From contig NZ_JAPEPB010000001.1 in assembly GCF_026340565.1 (NCBI RefSeq), forward strand, positions 2,480,001 through 2,544,000: a DNA stretch of 64,000 nt, written 5' to 3'. The translations under genes were made by a program, and so were the position numbers. Position 1 is the stretch's first letter. The number at the start of each line of letters is the position of its first letter. Source of the DNA: Kitasatospora sp. NBC_01287 (GTDB lineage Bacteria > Actinomycetota > Actinomycetes > Streptomycetales > Streptomycetaceae). This document shows, piece by piece, positions 1 to 8,739 of the stretch. The notes beneath the pieces are model-generated. The model worked only from the letters and a program-made list of their open reading frames with translations, was not told where the DNA came from and did not search any database.

Positions 1-1
1 G

Positions 2-337
2 CCGGCCGGGCATCCGCTCACCGACCGCGCCCATGTGCGCATGGCCGACATCACCGGCCTGCCGGGCCTGCCTCTGCCACGCTGGCCCGACCCCGACGGC
101 ACCTACCCGCCCGGCCCCGGCCCGCAGGTCCGCGACCACGCGCAGTTGCTGCAGCTCGTCGCGCTCGGGCGGGCCTGCGCGGTCTCACCGGAGTCGTGCC
201 GAGCCCAACTGCACGGTGACCTCGCCGCCGTGCCCGTGCTGGACGCGCCAGCAGTCACCACTGTCATCGCCTGGCCCCCGCACAGCCGGTCCAGAGCCGT
301 CGCCGACTTTGTCCGGACTGCAACACGTCTCCAGTAG
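2..337 (+). CDS. LysR-family regulator, C-terminal part (5' end outside window)
   Basis: The frame is open from the left edge and ends at 337, giving about 111 residues. The text reads like the distal half of a LysR effector-binding domain: a GHPLTDRAHVRMADI stretch, typical of the loop that lines the ligand cleft, then a QLVALGRACAVSP segment and a closing TVIAWPPHSRSRAVADFV motif, where a hydrophobic strand precedes the last helix. The N-terminal winged helix that would bind DNA lies outside the window, so its target is unknown. The gene converges on the hypothetical gene at 550-927 across a hairpin. Family assignment is good; function is not resolved. Confidence 0.7.
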   Translation, partial: PAGHPLTDRAHVRMADITGLPGLPLPRWPDPDGTYPPGPGPQVRDHAQLLQLVALGRACAVSPESCRAQLHGDLAAVPVLDAPAVTTVIAWPPHSRSRAVADFVRTATRLQ

Positions 338-374
338 TTCCAACACGCAGTCCCAACAAGCAGTTCCAACACGC
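336..374. repeat. Three tandem copies of a 13-bp unit
   Basis: Units agttccaacacgc, agtcccaacaagc and agttccaacacgc sit end to end directly after the LysR reading frame; the stop codon of that frame touches the first unit. The outer copies are identical. No protein or known signal explains them. Confidence 0.75.
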
Positions 375-497
375 CTGGCCAGGTTCCACCTGTCGTGGCC
401 CGGCTCAGCAACCACAGCGACCAGGTCGGGCCCGTGACAACGACCGCGGCCAACCGGCCGGGCCCGGCCCGGGTTGCCGTGGCGCGAAGGACACGCT

Positions 498-526
498 CGT
501 TCCGGTGGAGCCGTCCCACCGGAACG
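498..526. terminator. Hairpin between convergent genes
   Basis: An 11-bp perfect stem (CGTTCCGGTGG / CCACCGGAACG) with a 7-nt loop lies between two genes that converge. There is no T-run, as is common for terminators in GC-rich actinomycetes. A bidirectional terminator is the simplest reading. Confidence 0.55.
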
Positions 527-549
527 GGACCCTTCCGCACCACCCCCGG

Positions 550-927
550 TCAGGGTCGGACGGTCTGCTCGATGCGCTCGAAGATGTCGCAGTCCGTCTC
601 GCGGTGCCACTGCGGCAGATCGTCCCAGTCCGCGACGTGACCGGGCTTCGGGTTGTCGAAGTGCCGGTGGATCTGGGCGATCCAGCACAGGGCGACGAAC
701 CGGCCCTTCTGCTCCCGCGACAGCTTCGCACTGGCGCCGGCCGACAGACGCACGAACAGCTCCACCTGCTCGTGGACGGCCGCCGCGGACTGCCGCTCCC
801 ACTGCGGCGACTCGTCCCACGGCGCGACGTAGGACGCTTTGGGCTCGCCGGGGAAGTACTTGCGCACCCCCTCGACCCACACCTCGTGGAAGAACTCGCC
901 GGGCTCCAGCGCGGTGGTATCGGTCAC
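550..927 (-). CDS. Conserved-looking hypothetical protein, partner of XRE regulator
   Basis: This 125-aa protein starts at a GTG that overlaps the stop of the XRE regulator by four bases (GTGA), so the two are translationally coupled. It is acidic and aromatic-rich, with two similar tracts, APWDESPQWERQ and ADWDDLPQWHRE, which suggest an internal duplication of a short helical unit. There is no signal peptide or membrane segment. I do not recognise a named family. Coupling to a helix-turn-helix/TPR protein suggests that it acts with that regulator, for instance as a ligand or modulator, but this is inference. Confidence 0.75.
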   Translation of the reverse strand: MTDTTALEPGEFFHEVWVEGVRKYFPGEPKASYVAPWDESPQWERQSAAAVHEQVELFVRLSAGASAKLSREQKGRFVALCWIAQIHRHFDNPKPGHVADWDDLPQWHRETDCDIFERIEQTVRP

Positions 928-2162
928 GATGCCGCTCCTCGGTAGGTGATCTGGTCCGTCAGGTTCGAGACTCGCGGGTCGGCCATGAGCGGCGCAAGGG
1001 GGCCGCGGAGGCTGTCCAGCTTGCGGACGATGTAACCCGAGCCGGTACGGTCGGCGAGATCGAGCGCGGCCCCGCTGTAGTGCACCACCCGGTCAACATC
1101 GCGATGCCGGGCCCCGAGTTCGGCGAGGCCCGCGAGTACTGCTCCCTGGCGCCTGGCGGACAGCCCTTGATGGACGGCCACCGACAGATACCGCTCGGCG
1201 GCATCCGCGTGGCCGAGCGCGAGGTGGCAGACGCCGCGCTGCTCGTACAGCCGTGAGCCGTCGAAACGCAACCAGCCGCCGTTCTGGAACTCACCGGAGA
1301 GATTGCCGACCTGGTCCGCCTGGTCGAGCGCCCGCAAGCATTCGTCCGCGTCTCCGACTCCTGCGTACGCCTCGGCCTGCACCGAGGCCACCCAGTACCG
1401 GGTGGACAGCTGCGGGTCCCCCTGCTCAGCGATACGGAGAGCGGCCTCCAGCAGGGGCACTGCTCCGGCCGGCCGCCGGTCGTACAGGTAGGTGAACGCG
1501 TGCCGGGTGAGTGCGCACGCCCACATGTCCATGGCGCCGGCTTCCTTTGCGGCCGACGCTGCCAGCGTGTAGCACTGCGCGGCAACCTCATACCTGTTCG
1601 CGTCGAAGGCGATCTCTCCGGCCAGTTGGTACAGGTCTGCGCCCTGGGAGCACAGGCGGAGGCGCTCACTGCCGCTGAGCGGGCGGGCAAGGGACTCAGC
1701 CAGCCGGGCGATCTGCTGACGCACCAGCGGCTCCACGTCACGCTTGTGGTCCGCCAGTCGATATGCCTGCCACAGAACTGTTGCCGCGTCAGCCGACCGT
1801 GGACGCGCCCCGCCCACCGGCTCGGCGGCCGCCGCCGTACCCGGCAGGGCGATCAATGCGCCGGTGGCGGCGATCAGGGCCAGGACATCGCGTCGGAGCA
1901 TGTCGTCAGGGTCACCATCTGCGAGAAGGACAGGGGGCTGGACGATGGGCTCCGGCGAGGATACAAGGAGCGAATCGAGCTCCTCCGGGGTCGCCTTGAG
2001 AAGTCGCGCGATCTTGGGACGCATGTACGGCTGCGGAGTCGCCCTGCCGGCCTCCCAGCGCACGATCGTGGATGTGGCCACGCCGACTGCTTCGGCGAGT
2101 CCTTCCTGACTGTAACCAAGCGCGATGCGCCGCTCGGCCAGCCGATTACGTCTGGCAGCCAT
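924..2162 (-). CDS. XRE-family HTH regulator with TPR-like C-terminal region
   Basis: The 412-aa protein opens with a classic Cro/C1 helix-turn-helix (residues about 5-60: ERRIALGYSQEGLAEAVGV, then STIVRWEAGRATP). A linker with a short hydrophobic stretch (LALIAATGALIALPGTAAAA) follows, then about 270 residues of helical repeats of tetratricopeptide character (for example AAQCYTLAASAAKEAG and GHADAAERYLSVAV). This architecture is common in streptomycetes for regulators that sense peptides or partner proteins. I chose the ATG at 2162, not the in-frame codon 38 residues upstream, because it lies right before the HTH and follows a G-rich ribosome site. It is coupled to the 125-aa gene by a GTGA overlap. 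Confidence 0.85.
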   Translation of the reverse strand: MAARRNRLAERRIALGYSQEGLAEAVGVATSTIVRWEAGRATPQPYMRPKIARLLKATPEELDSLLVSSPEPIVQPPVLLADGDPDDMLRRDVLALIAATGALIALPGTAAAAEPVGGARPRSADAATVLWQAYRLADHKRDVEPLVRQQIARLAESLARPLSGSERLRLCSQGADLYQLAGEIAFDANRYEVAAQCYTLAASAAKEAGAMDMWACALTRHAFTYLYDRRPAGAVPLLEAALRIAEQGDPQLSTRYWVASVQAEAYAGVGDADECLRALDQADQVGNLSGEFQNGGWLRFDGSRLYEQRGVCHLALGHADAAERYLSVAVHQGLSARRQGAVLAGLAELGARHRDVDRVVHYSGAALDLADRTGSGYIVRKLDSLRGPLAPLMADPRVSNLTDQITYRGAAS

Positions 2163-2299
2163 GCCGCCCCCGGTCCTGGAAGACGCGAAACCCCAGGTCA
2201 GGCCAGTCAGTGCACGGAGAACGCCTGGGAAACGCTCCGACTTTGCTCTGGAAGACGGTAGCTGACAGTGGGTCAATGATCACGCTGCTTCGATGGAAA

Positions 2300-2319
2300 G
2301 GCCCCAAACGTGTGGGGCC
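2300..2319. promoter_or_regulatory. GC-rich hairpin upstream of the 124-aa gene
   Basis: A 7-bp perfect stem (GGCCCCA / TGGGGCC, 6-nt loop) lies in the divergent region between the XRE gene and the gene at 2470. A second G/C-rich fold follows immediately. It could be an attenuator or a structured leader; the sequence does not decide. Confidence 0.35.
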
Positions 2320-2469
2320 CGGGGCTTTCGGGGCGGCATCCCCAGACTGCCCGGCGCGAGGAACTCCGACACCCCGTTCGGAACCCTGGAGGCACGCCGG
2401 GCACCCGGCCGCGCCCCGTCGAGACCGAGCACAGGCCTCCGTCGTGTCGCCCCCCAGGAGAGTGCACTC

Positions 2470-2844
2470 ATGCCGCCGACCACTCAATCCCGATCCGCCA
2501 TCAGCTACGTGGTCATGGACGGCGACGAGCTGTCCGCGCCCCTGTTCACCGCCTGGTGCGCGCAGCGGGCCGAAGCCGAGGGCCTGATCGTCACCGAGGT
2601 CATCACCGACCCGGACTCGCTCACCCCGCCGGCCGAACGGCCCGGTTGGGGCCGCGTGATGGCCCTGGCTGCCTGCGGCGGGACAGCCATGGTGATCACG
2701 GTGAACCGGCGGATGATCGCCGCCGACCCGCGCGAGTGGGCCGACCTCGCCGAGCAACTCGCGGACGCCGGGACCGCCCTGACCACGATGGCGGTGCCGG
2801 CCGCGCACAAGAGCACCGAGCAGAAGAACGGAGTGACCGCGTGA
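2470..2844 (+). CDS. Hypothetical protein coupled to anti-sigma-type ATPase
   Basis: A 124-aa protein. The ATG at 2470 is chosen because CAGGAG lies 10 bases upstream; the longer frame has no such signal. It reads as a small alpha/beta domain (SAISYVVMDGDELSAPLF..WCAQRAEAEGL, then TAMVITVNRRMIAADPREW). The pattern of alternating strand and helix resembles the resolvase-like or Rossmann-like small proteins seen beside streptomycete ATPases, but no catalytic motif is clear. Its stop overlaps the GTG of the next gene (GTGA), so the two act as a pair. Confidence 0.7.
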   Translation: MPPTTQSRSAISYVVMDGDELSAPLFTAWCAQRAEAEGLIVTEVITDPDSLTPPAERPGWGRVMALAACGGTAMVITVNRRMIAADPREWADLAEQLADAGTALTTMAVPAAHKSTEQKNGVTA

Positions 2845-3392
2845 ACGCCCAACGCGGCCCGGTCCACCGGATCATCGTCAACGCCACCTCGCCGGACCTC
2901 GCGGAGCGCCTGGAGCGCGTCGGGCCCGTCAAGCGCGCGCTGGGCACCGTCCTGGAGGACTGGGGCATCGCCCCGCGCGCGGTCCGGCTCGACATCCTGA
3001 CCGTCGTCCACGAGCTGGTGGTCAACGCCGTGCGGCACGCGCCGCCCGGCTGGCTCCAGGCCGCGCTGCGCCTGTCGCCGGACGGACACCGCCTGGTGGT
3101 CGAGGTCCACGACCCCGACCACCGGGTGCCCGCCATCGGCACGGCCGCCTTCGCCAACGCCCACGCCGAGAGCGGCCGCGGCCTGCTGATGGTCGCCGCC
3201 CTCAGCCAGCGGTGGGGCGCCCAGCGGACCACCAGCGGCAAGCGGGTCTGGGCGGAGCTGGCGCTGCCCGCCGCGCCGCCGGTCCCCGAGTTGTCGCGGG
3301 CCGTGGGCCGCGTCCAGATCATCACGGACGTGGTCAGCGCCTCGCGCGTGCTCGCGCCGACCTTCTCCACAACCAGCCCGCACCTGAACTGA
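2841..3392 (+). CDS. RsbW/SpoIIAB-like ATP-binding protein (HATPase_c)
   Basis: The 183-aa protein carries GHKL-ATPase motifs: the N box with HELVVNAVRHA (Glu and Asn for Mg-ATP), the G1-like VEVHDPDHRVP, and the G2-like ESGRGLLMV near residue 117. The fold and size match streptomycete anti-sigma-factor kinases that bind a sigma factor or an anti-anti-sigma protein. Translation starts at GTG 2841 inside the stop of the preceding gene. No cognate sigma factor lies next to it, so the partner is unknown. Divergent from the XRE/TPR unit. Confidence 0.85.
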   Translation: MNAQRGPVHRIIVNATSPDLAERLERVGPVKRALGTVLEDWGIAPRAVRLDILTVVHELVVNAVRHAPPGWLQAALRLSPDGHRLVVEVHDPDHRVPAIGTAAFANAHAESGRGLLMVAALSQRWGAQRTTSGKRVWAELALPAAPPVPELSRAVGRVQIITDVVSASRVLAPTFSTTSPHLN

Positions 3393-3408
3393 ACTGACGC
3401 TGGATCAG

Positions 3409-5031
3409 CTATCGCGAGGCCGAAGCCGTCGCCGCCTCCCCGTCCGTGACCGCGCTGAGCGGCGCCGCCAGGTCCTCCAGACTGCGGCCCTCCGCCCGTA
3501 CGCCGATGGCGGCTTCCACCAGGCCGGCGATCGCCATCAGGGCCGCGCCGATGCAGAAGGCGAGGGTGGTGTCCCCGACCTTGCCGCTGCTGACCAGGCC
3601 GTTGAAGAGCAGCGGGCCGGTGATGCCGCCGAGCGCGGTGCCGACCGCGTAGAAGAAGGCGATGCACAGGGCGCGGGTCTCCAGCGGGAAGATCTCGCTG
3701 ACCGTCAGGTAGGCGGCGCTCGCGCCGGCCGAGGCCAGGAAGAGCACGCCGGTCCAGCAGGCCGTCATGGTGACGGCGTTGAGCACGCCCTGGTCGAAGA
3801 GGAAGGCGGTGCCGAAGAGCAGCAGGCCGGAGCCGAGGTAGGTGCCGGAGATCATCGCCTTGCGGCCGACCGAGTCGAAGAGGTGGCCGAGCAGCAGCGG
3901 ACCGAGGAAGTTGCCGACCGCGATCACCGCGAAGTAGTAGCCCGTGTTGCCGTCGGGGACGTGGAAGAAGGTGGTGAGGATGACCGCGTAGCCGAAGGTG
4001 ACCGAGTTGTAGAGGAACGCCTGCCCGACGAAGAGGGCCAGGCCCAGGACGGTCCGCTTGGGGTAACTGCGCACGACCGTACGTGCGATGGTCAGGAAGC
4101 CGAGCGGGTCGCGCTGCTTGATCAGGATGGTGCCCTCGGCCGCCGGCAGCGGCCGGCCGGTCTCCTCGGTCACGATCCGCTCCGCCTCGGCGACCACGGC
4201 CTCGGCTTCGCTCGCGCGGCCGTGGGTGAAGAGCCAGCGCGGGCTCTCCGGCACGTGGCGGCGGACCAGCAGGATCACCAGGCCGAGCACCACCCCGATG
4301 CCGAACGCCAGCCGCCAGCCCACGTCGGTGGCGAACAGCGCGGTGTTGAGCAGCGCGATCGAGGCGAACGCGCCCACCGCGGCGCCGACCCAGAAGCTGC
4401 CGTTGATGATCAGGTCGACGCGGCCCCGGACCCGGGCCGGGATCAGCTCGTCGATGGCCGAGTTGATCGCCGCGTACTCGCCGCCGATCCCGAAGCCGGT
4501 GAAGAAGCGGCAGAGGAAGAAGAACCACGCGGTCCAGGAGAACGCGGTGAGCGCGGTGGCGGCCAGGTAGACCGCGAGGGTGAGCATGAAGAGCTTCTTG
4601 CGGCCCAGCCGGTCGGTGAGCCAGCCGAAGAACAGGGCGCCGGTGCACGCGCCGGCCACGTAGATGGCCGCCGCCACCGTGGTCACCTGGGCGGTGCTGA
4701 TGCCGATGCCGCTGCCGGACTGGGCCAGCCGGCCGGCGATGTTGCCGACGATGGTCACTTCGAGGCCGTCGAGGATCCAGACCGTGCCGAGGCCGATCAC
4801 GATCCGCCAGTGCCAGCGTGACCACGGCAGCCGGTCCAGTCTGGCCGGCACGTCCGTCCCGTGGACCCCGGCGTTCCGGCCGCCCTGGCCCTCCGGGGTG
4901 GCCGGGTCGGCGGCGTTCGGCCGGGATCGTGGTCGTGGTCGCCCCTGCGACGCCTGCGAGGCACGCGCGGCAGCCGAGAGGTGCGAGCTGTGCGACCCGT
5001 GCGAGTCGTCCCCGGGAGTGGTGGCGGTCAT
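3409..5031 (-). CDS. MFS transporter, sugar/aromatic-acid porter type
   Basis: The 540-aa protein has a Ser/His-rich cytoplasmic N-terminus of about 50 residues, then twelve likely membrane helices. MFS signatures are clear: [14 protein letters not shown] in the first loop 2-3, [17 protein letters not shown] in helix 4, and [20 protein letters not shown] in the central loop, which is the hallmark of the sugar-porter and related acid-symporter branch. [13 protein letters not shown] marks the second half. The start is supported by GGAGG 9 bases upstream. Substrate cannot be fixed: metabolite, sugar or aromatic acid are all possible. It converges on the ATPase gene and stands alone. Confidence 0.88.
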   Translation of the reverse strand: MTATTPGDDSHGSHSSHLSAAARASQASQGRPRPRSRPNAADPATPEGQGGRNAGVHGTDVPARLDRLPWSRWHWRIVIGLGTVWILDGLEVTIVGNIAGRLAQSGSGIGISTAQVTTVAAAIYVAGACTGALFFGWLTDRLGRKKLFMLTLAVYLAATALTAFSWTAWFFFLCRFFTGFGIGGEYAAINSAIDELIPARVRGRVDLIINGSFWVGAAVGAFASIALLNTALFATDVGWRLAFGIGVVLGLVILLVRRHVPESPRWLFTHGRASEAEAVVAEAERIVTEETGRPLPAAEGTILIKQRDPLGFLTIARTVVRSYPKRTVLGLALFVGQAFLYNSVTFGYAVILTTFFHVPDGNTGYYFAVIAVGNFLGPLLLGHLFDSVGRKAMISGTYLGSGLLLFGTAFLFDQGVLNAVTMTACWTGVLFLASAGASAAYLTVSEIFPLETRALCIAFFYAVGTALGGITGPLLFNGLVSSGKVGDTTLAFCIGAALMAIAGLVEAAIGVRAEGRSLEDLAAPLSAVTDGEAATASASR

Positions 5032-5138
5032 CAGCGAACCTCCGTGGTAGACACCGGACAGCGAGGACCGCCGCGCCGGACGCCTGCTGCACGTCGTCGC
5101 GACGGTCCATCTGATCCAAGGCTGTTCCCGAACCGGCG

Positions 5139-5166
5139 CCGGGGCGCGGCGGCCGCCGCGCCCCGG
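5139..5166. repeat. 28-bp perfect GC palindrome
   Basis: Fourteen-base arms meet without a spacer; every base is G or C. It sits in the 216-bp gap between the end of the 244-aa membrane-protein gene and the start of the MFS gene. It may fold as a cruciform or act as the terminator of the upstream operon (6006/5248 genes). Confidence 0.7.
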
Positions 5167-5247
5167 AAATCACTCCTTCGCCGGATCCGGACCCGGACCC
5201 GCGCCTGCCCGGGACCGGCGACTTCACACCGGGCCGCACCGGCGGCT

Positions 5248-5982
5248 TCAGCGCTGGGGCGTCCCGCCGACGAGGTCCTTGAGGGCGTCGAGCCTGGTCC
5301 GGCGGCCTGGCGGGAAGCGGCGTAGCGCGCGCTCGGCCTTGCGACCGTCCGGCGGGTAGCGCCAACGGGCCCACGGGGAGCCCGGTTTGGCCAGCCGCAG
5401 GCAGGCGGTCAGCGCGACGAAGGGGACCAGCAGCCCGATCACCCCGAGGGCCGTCTTGCCCTTGAGGATCGCCCCGAGGCACAGCGCCAGGTTGATCAGC
5501 AGCCCGATGGCGAAGGCGAGATGGTCGGCGGTACCCCCGCCGGTGTCGGCGAACGGGTTGAACCCGGCGACCAGCAGCAGGCCGACCGCGGCCGCCAGGA
5601 ACGCCGCGTCGACCGACTTGCGGCCCTCGCTCGCCCAGTAGACGTCCTTGAGGTGCAGCCACAGGGCGAACTCGTCCAGGGTGAGCGCGGCACCCGCGCC
5701 GAACAGCACGGCCAGGATCTGCGCCCCGGGGGTGCCGGGCCGGTAGGAGAACTCGACGGCGCCGGCCACCACCATCGCCATGATGCCGTACACCTGGTGG
5801 TGCACGTGGGTGCCGCCCACCTCGACGTTGCGGAACGGGCCGCGGCCCGCCCGGATCAGCCGGGTGACCACCCGGGTGACCACGAAGGTGACCACGAACG
5901 CGCCGAGCATCCACAGCCCGATCCCGTGGTTCGGCGCGGTGACGACCACGTTGACCTCGACGGCGTCCTGGCGCACGGTCAT
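5248..5982 (-). CDS. Integral membrane protein downstream of MprF-like gene
   Basis: The 244-aa protein starts at ATG 5982, preceded by GGACGGAGG; the longer frame runs into the upstream gene and is not real. It has about six hydrophobic segments: GLWMLGAFVVTFVVTRVVTRL near residue 20-40, a segment around IMAMVVAGAVEF, LAVLFGAGAALTLDEFALWL, AFLAAAVGLLLVAGFNPF and LAFAIGLLINLALCLGA. A HVHHQVYG motif lies between the first two helices and FALWLHLKDVYW follows the third, so conserved His residues could bind metal or lipid. Function not known. It follows the lysyltransferase-domain gene by 23 bases, so the two form an operon. Confidence 0.78.
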   Translation of the reverse strand: MTVRQDAVEVNVVVTAPNHGIGLWMLGAFVVTFVVTRVVTRLIRAGRGPFRNVEVGGTHVHHQVYGIMAMVVAGAVEFSYRPGTPGAQILAVLFGAGAALTLDEFALWLHLKDVYWASEGRKSVDAAFLAAAVGLLLVAGFNPFADTGGGTADHLAFAIGLLINLALCLGAILKGKTALGVIGLLVPFVALTACLRLAKPGSPWARWRYPPDGRKAERALRRFPPGRRTRLDALKDLVGGTPQR

Positions 5983-6005
5983 CCTCCGTCCCTCCGGCCG
6001 GGCGT

Positions 6006-8201
6006 TCAGGCCGCCCGGTGCGCGGGTGCGCGGAGCAGGTCGCCCAGCGTGGCGGAGGGCATGTAGCAGCGGAGCAGGGAGAGGCCGATCCGCGGCAGGT
6101 CGGCCTCGTCGCGGTAGAGCAGGTACATCGGCTCGTAGCGCGGCTGGAACTTCGTCTTGAAGGCGTGCAGCGAGCGGAACCCGTAGTAGGGCTCCATCGC
6201 GCCGCCCAACTGGTCGAGGATCCGGTCCAGCACGGTGGGCGCCTCGGCCGTGTCGGCGCGCGCCAGCGGGGCGCCGGAGAGCGAGAGGAAGCGGGCGCCG
6301 TCCTCGCGCAGGGCCAGGCAGCTGGAGGCGATCATGAACTCGACCACCGGCCGGAAACCGTCCCGGCGCCGGCGCATCATGTCCAGCGTCCAGCCGTCCG
6401 GCGATTCGCCCGCGCCGTACACCGGCATCCAGGACGTCACGCCGTGCACGCGGCCCTCGCCGTCCATCGCCAGACCGACCCGCATCCGGGGGTCGAGCGC
6501 CTCCTCCACGCCACCGAGCGTGAAGCCCATCTCCGGCAGGCCCATGTCGCCGACCCACTCCTCGGAGATGCCCCGGACCTGGGACTGGATCTGGCGGGGC
6601 TGCTCGGCCAGGGCGGTCAGCCGGTACTCGACACCGTCCTTCTTGGCCCGGTTCAGCGCGGTGCGCACGTCCTGCCACGCCTTGCCGCGGAACTCCAGGT
6701 CCGGCAGGTCGATCACGGTGTCCTCGGCGACCTGGACCGACCGCCAGCCCAGGTGGTCGGTGGTCCCGGCGGCCTCGGCGGTGGCCGAGAAGAGGCAGGG
6801 GATGAGCCCCGAGCGGTCGCACATCTCCGCGAAGCGGGTGACCGTGCCGGCCCGGTGATCCGCCGCGCCGACCGGGTCGCCCAGTGCCACCGCGACGCCG
6901 GCGTGGGCCCGGTAGGCGAGGTAGCTCTCACCGTCGCCGTCGGGGAAGAAGTAGGAGTTCTCCGGCCAGGTGGTCATCCAGGAGAGGTTGCCGCCACCGC
7001 GGCGCACCAGCAGCTCCGCCGCCCGCTCCTGCGGGGCCGCCTCCGATGCCGGGGCCGGTGCCGGTGCCGAGGCCGATGCCGATGCCGAGGCCGCGCGCCG
7101 GGTCCCGCGCGGCGCCCGGTGCCGCGGTCGCCTGGCTCGGAACGCCTCCCGGCCGGCGAGCAGCACGACGAGTTCGGCGGTCCACAGCACGGCGGTGGGC
7201 ACGAAGACGGCGGCGCCGGTGACCGTCACCTCCTGGTCGAGTGCCTTGCCGACCACGTAGACCACCGCGACGACCAGACCCAGCAGCGCGTTGAGCAGGC
7301 AGAGCAGCACGGTCCACCGCCAGGCCGCGCGGCGCCCGCCGCGCAGCCCGTTGACCAGCAGCGCGATCAGCAGCACGGAGACCAACAGCTCCCAACCCGA
7401 GCCGCCCAGCCCGCTGGTGTCCCCGAGCGGGCCGCGGCTCGGCGCCAGCCGGACCACCACCATGATCGCCGCGATCAGGAGCAGTCCGGCCACCGCCAGC
7501 AGCCGCCACTCCCGGCGGCTGAGCCGGCCGGAACTCTGGGCGGCGCCCGGCACGCGCAACCAGTGGGTCGCCGCCAGGCCGCCGGCGACCGCGAGCGCGT
7601 GCTCCAGGTCGTCCAGCTTGCCGACGTAGAGCAGCGACACGCCGATGTAGGCGACCAGGCCCAGGCGCAGCCGCTGCCGCCAGGGTGAGGGCAGTGTCGC
7701 CGAGGCCACGGCGCCCGCGCACAGCACGCCCGCCGAGATGCCGACGTCCCTCGTGCGGGCCAGGTCACGGGCCCAGGACCAGCCCGTGTCGCGCAGCAGG
7801 TAGAGCAGCAGGGCCGCCAGCAGGACGGCGCCGAACTGGCCCGCGGCCACCGCCACGGCGGTGCGGCGGAGCCCGATCCGCGCCTCGGCCAGGCCGACCA
7901 GGAGCAGGACCCCGAGGAGGATGGGGAGGTAGTCGAGCGGGGTCGCGCACAGCAGCGGGCCGGTGAGCAGCGTCCACCAGTGCCCCGCCTCGAACGACGG
8001 GAGGCCGTAGGCGACTTGCGGGTACCAGGACCGGTCGGAGACCGCGTGCCACAACCCGCCGACGGCCAGTCCCACCACCAGCAGCACCGCGCAGGTGGCG
8101 AGCGTGAAGGGGAAGCGCCGAACGGCCGCGGCCGCCGCAGAGCGGGCGCCGCCGCGCCACCAGGGCTTCGTTTCTCCAGAGGGCTTCGTTTCTCCAGGCA
8201 C
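6006..8201 (-). CDS. MprF-like protein with C-terminal phosphatidylglycerol lysyltransferase (DUF2156) domain
   Basis: The 731-aa protein begins at GTG 8201 behind GGAGGTGCGAG. The first ~360 residues are membrane helices, including a rhomboid-like stretch (FEAGHWWTLLTGPLL). A basic linker and an Ala/Ser/Pro-rich spacer (about residues 370-395) precede a soluble GNAT-like domain with SWMTTWPENSYFFPDGDGESYLAYR, GDPVGA and RVHGVTSWMPVYG, typical of the LPG-synthase C-terminal family. Such enzymes transfer lysine from lysyl-tRNA to membrane lipid, which lowers negative charge and protects against cationic peptides. No lysyl-tRNA synthetase domain is fused here. Substrate is inferred from the family only. 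Its first codons lie in a small DNA tandem duplication (see repeat). Confidence 0.82.
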   Translation of the reverse strand: MPGETKPSGETKPWWRGGARSAAAAAVRRFPFTLATCAVLLVVGLAVGGLWHAVSDRSWYPQVAYGLPSFEAGHWWTLLTGPLLCATPLDYLPILLGVLLLVGLAEARIGLRRTAVAVAAGQFGAVLLAALLLYLLRDTGWSWARDLARTRDVGISAGVLCAGAVASATLPSPWRQRLRLGLVAYIGVSLLYVGKLDDLEHALAVAGGLAATHWLRVPGAAQSSGRLSRREWRLLAVAGLLLIAAIMVVVRLAPSRGPLGDTSGLGGSGWELLVSVLLIALLVNGLRGGRRAAWRWTVLLCLLNALLGLVVAVVYVVGKALDQEVTVTGAAVFVPTAVLWTAELVVLLAGREAFRARRPRHRAPRGTRRAASASASASAPAPAPASEAAPQERAAELLVRRGGGNLSWMTTWPENSYFFPDGDGESYLAYRAHAGVAVALGDPVGAADHRAGTVTRFAEMCDRSGLIPCLFSATAEAAGTTDHLGWRSVQVAEDTVIDLPDLEFRGKAWQDVRTALNRAKKDGVEYRLTALAEQPRQIQSQVRGISEEWVGDMGLPEMGFTLGGVEEALDPRMRVGLAMDGEGRVHGVTSWMPVYGAGESPDGWTLDMMRRRRDGFRPVVEFMIASSCLALREDGARFLSLSGAPLARADTAEAPTVLDRILDQLGGAMEPYYGFRSLHAFKTKFQPRYEPMYLLYRDEADLPRIGLSLLRCYMPSATLGDLLRAPAHRAA
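8164..8198. repeat. Tandem duplication in the start of the MprF-like gene
   Basis: Two copies of gggcttcgtttctccag lie side by side and encode GETKPS and GETKPW at residues 3-14. A recent slippage duplication is likely. Confidence 0.75.
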
Positions 8202-8305
8202 CTCGCACCTCCGCAGCGGAGTGGCTGACCTCTCCCCGCCCCTGACGGCCCCGGAACCCCTCGCTCAGCGTATCCGGATTCAGCGGCCGGGGCCGGGCGG
8301 GGCGC

Positions 8306-8365
8306 GGTCAGCGACTCTCCGCGCGAGCCTGGTCAGCGCCGCGCGAGCCTGGTCAGCGACTCTCC
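8306..8365. repeat. Interleaved direct repeats at the cupin gene 3' end
   Basis: ggtcagcgactctcc occurs at 8306 and again at 8351, and gcgcgagcctggtcagcg at 8321 and 8341. The second copy contains the cupin stop codon, so the end of that gene has been duplicated into the intergenic space. Confidence 0.75.
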
Positions 8366-8739
8366 AGCCGAGTGCCCTGGCGCAGGGTGACCGACATCAG
8401 GTCGCTGGGTCCGTCCAGCTCCAGGCGGTGCCAGCGGCCGCGCGGCACGATGACCGCGGTGCCCGCCGGGAGCCGCACCAGTTCCTCGGCGCCGCCGGCC
8501 TCCGGGGCCCGCAGGTAGAGGCGTACGCCGCCGGTCAGGCAGCACACCGCCTCGTCGGCCCGCGGATGCATCTCCCACTGGTCGGCGTGCACATCGGCGT
8601 CGGTCGCCACGTGGAAGGCCCCGATCTGCCAGGCGCCCGCCGGGCCGCCGGTCATCTGTCGTTCGCCCGCCCGGACCTCGCCGTCGGCGTGGAAGTGCAG
8701 GGCCGAGGCGAACAGGTCGACGGTGGTGGTGGGTGTCAT
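8353..8739 (-). CDS. Cupin-domain protein
   Basis: The 128-aa protein has a single cupin barrel. Motif 1 is in DQWEMHPRADEAVCCLTGGVRLYL and motif 2 in PAGTAVIVPRGRWHRLELDGP. His and Glu residues in the first motif and the His of GRWH can bind a divalent metal. Its start ATG overlaps the TGA of the MFS efflux gene (ATGA), so both are made together under the divergent TetR. A role as a small-molecule binding or modifying enzyme linked to the pump substrate is likely but not proven. Confidence 0.82.
   Translation of the reverse strand: MTPTTTVDLFASALHFHADGEVRAGERQMTGGPAGAWQIGAFHVATDADVHADQWEMHPRADEAVCCLTGGVRLYLRAPEAGGAEELVRLPAGTAVIVPRGRWHRLELDGPSDLMSVTLRQGTRLESR

Noticed and set aside
2696..5914. 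Very long minus-strand open frame (over 1000 codons) across the ATPase, MFS and membrane-protein genes
   Set aside because: It is a GC-bias shadow: Arg/Pro/Gly-rich text without motifs, while the other strand and frames carry genes with clear families and ribosome sites.
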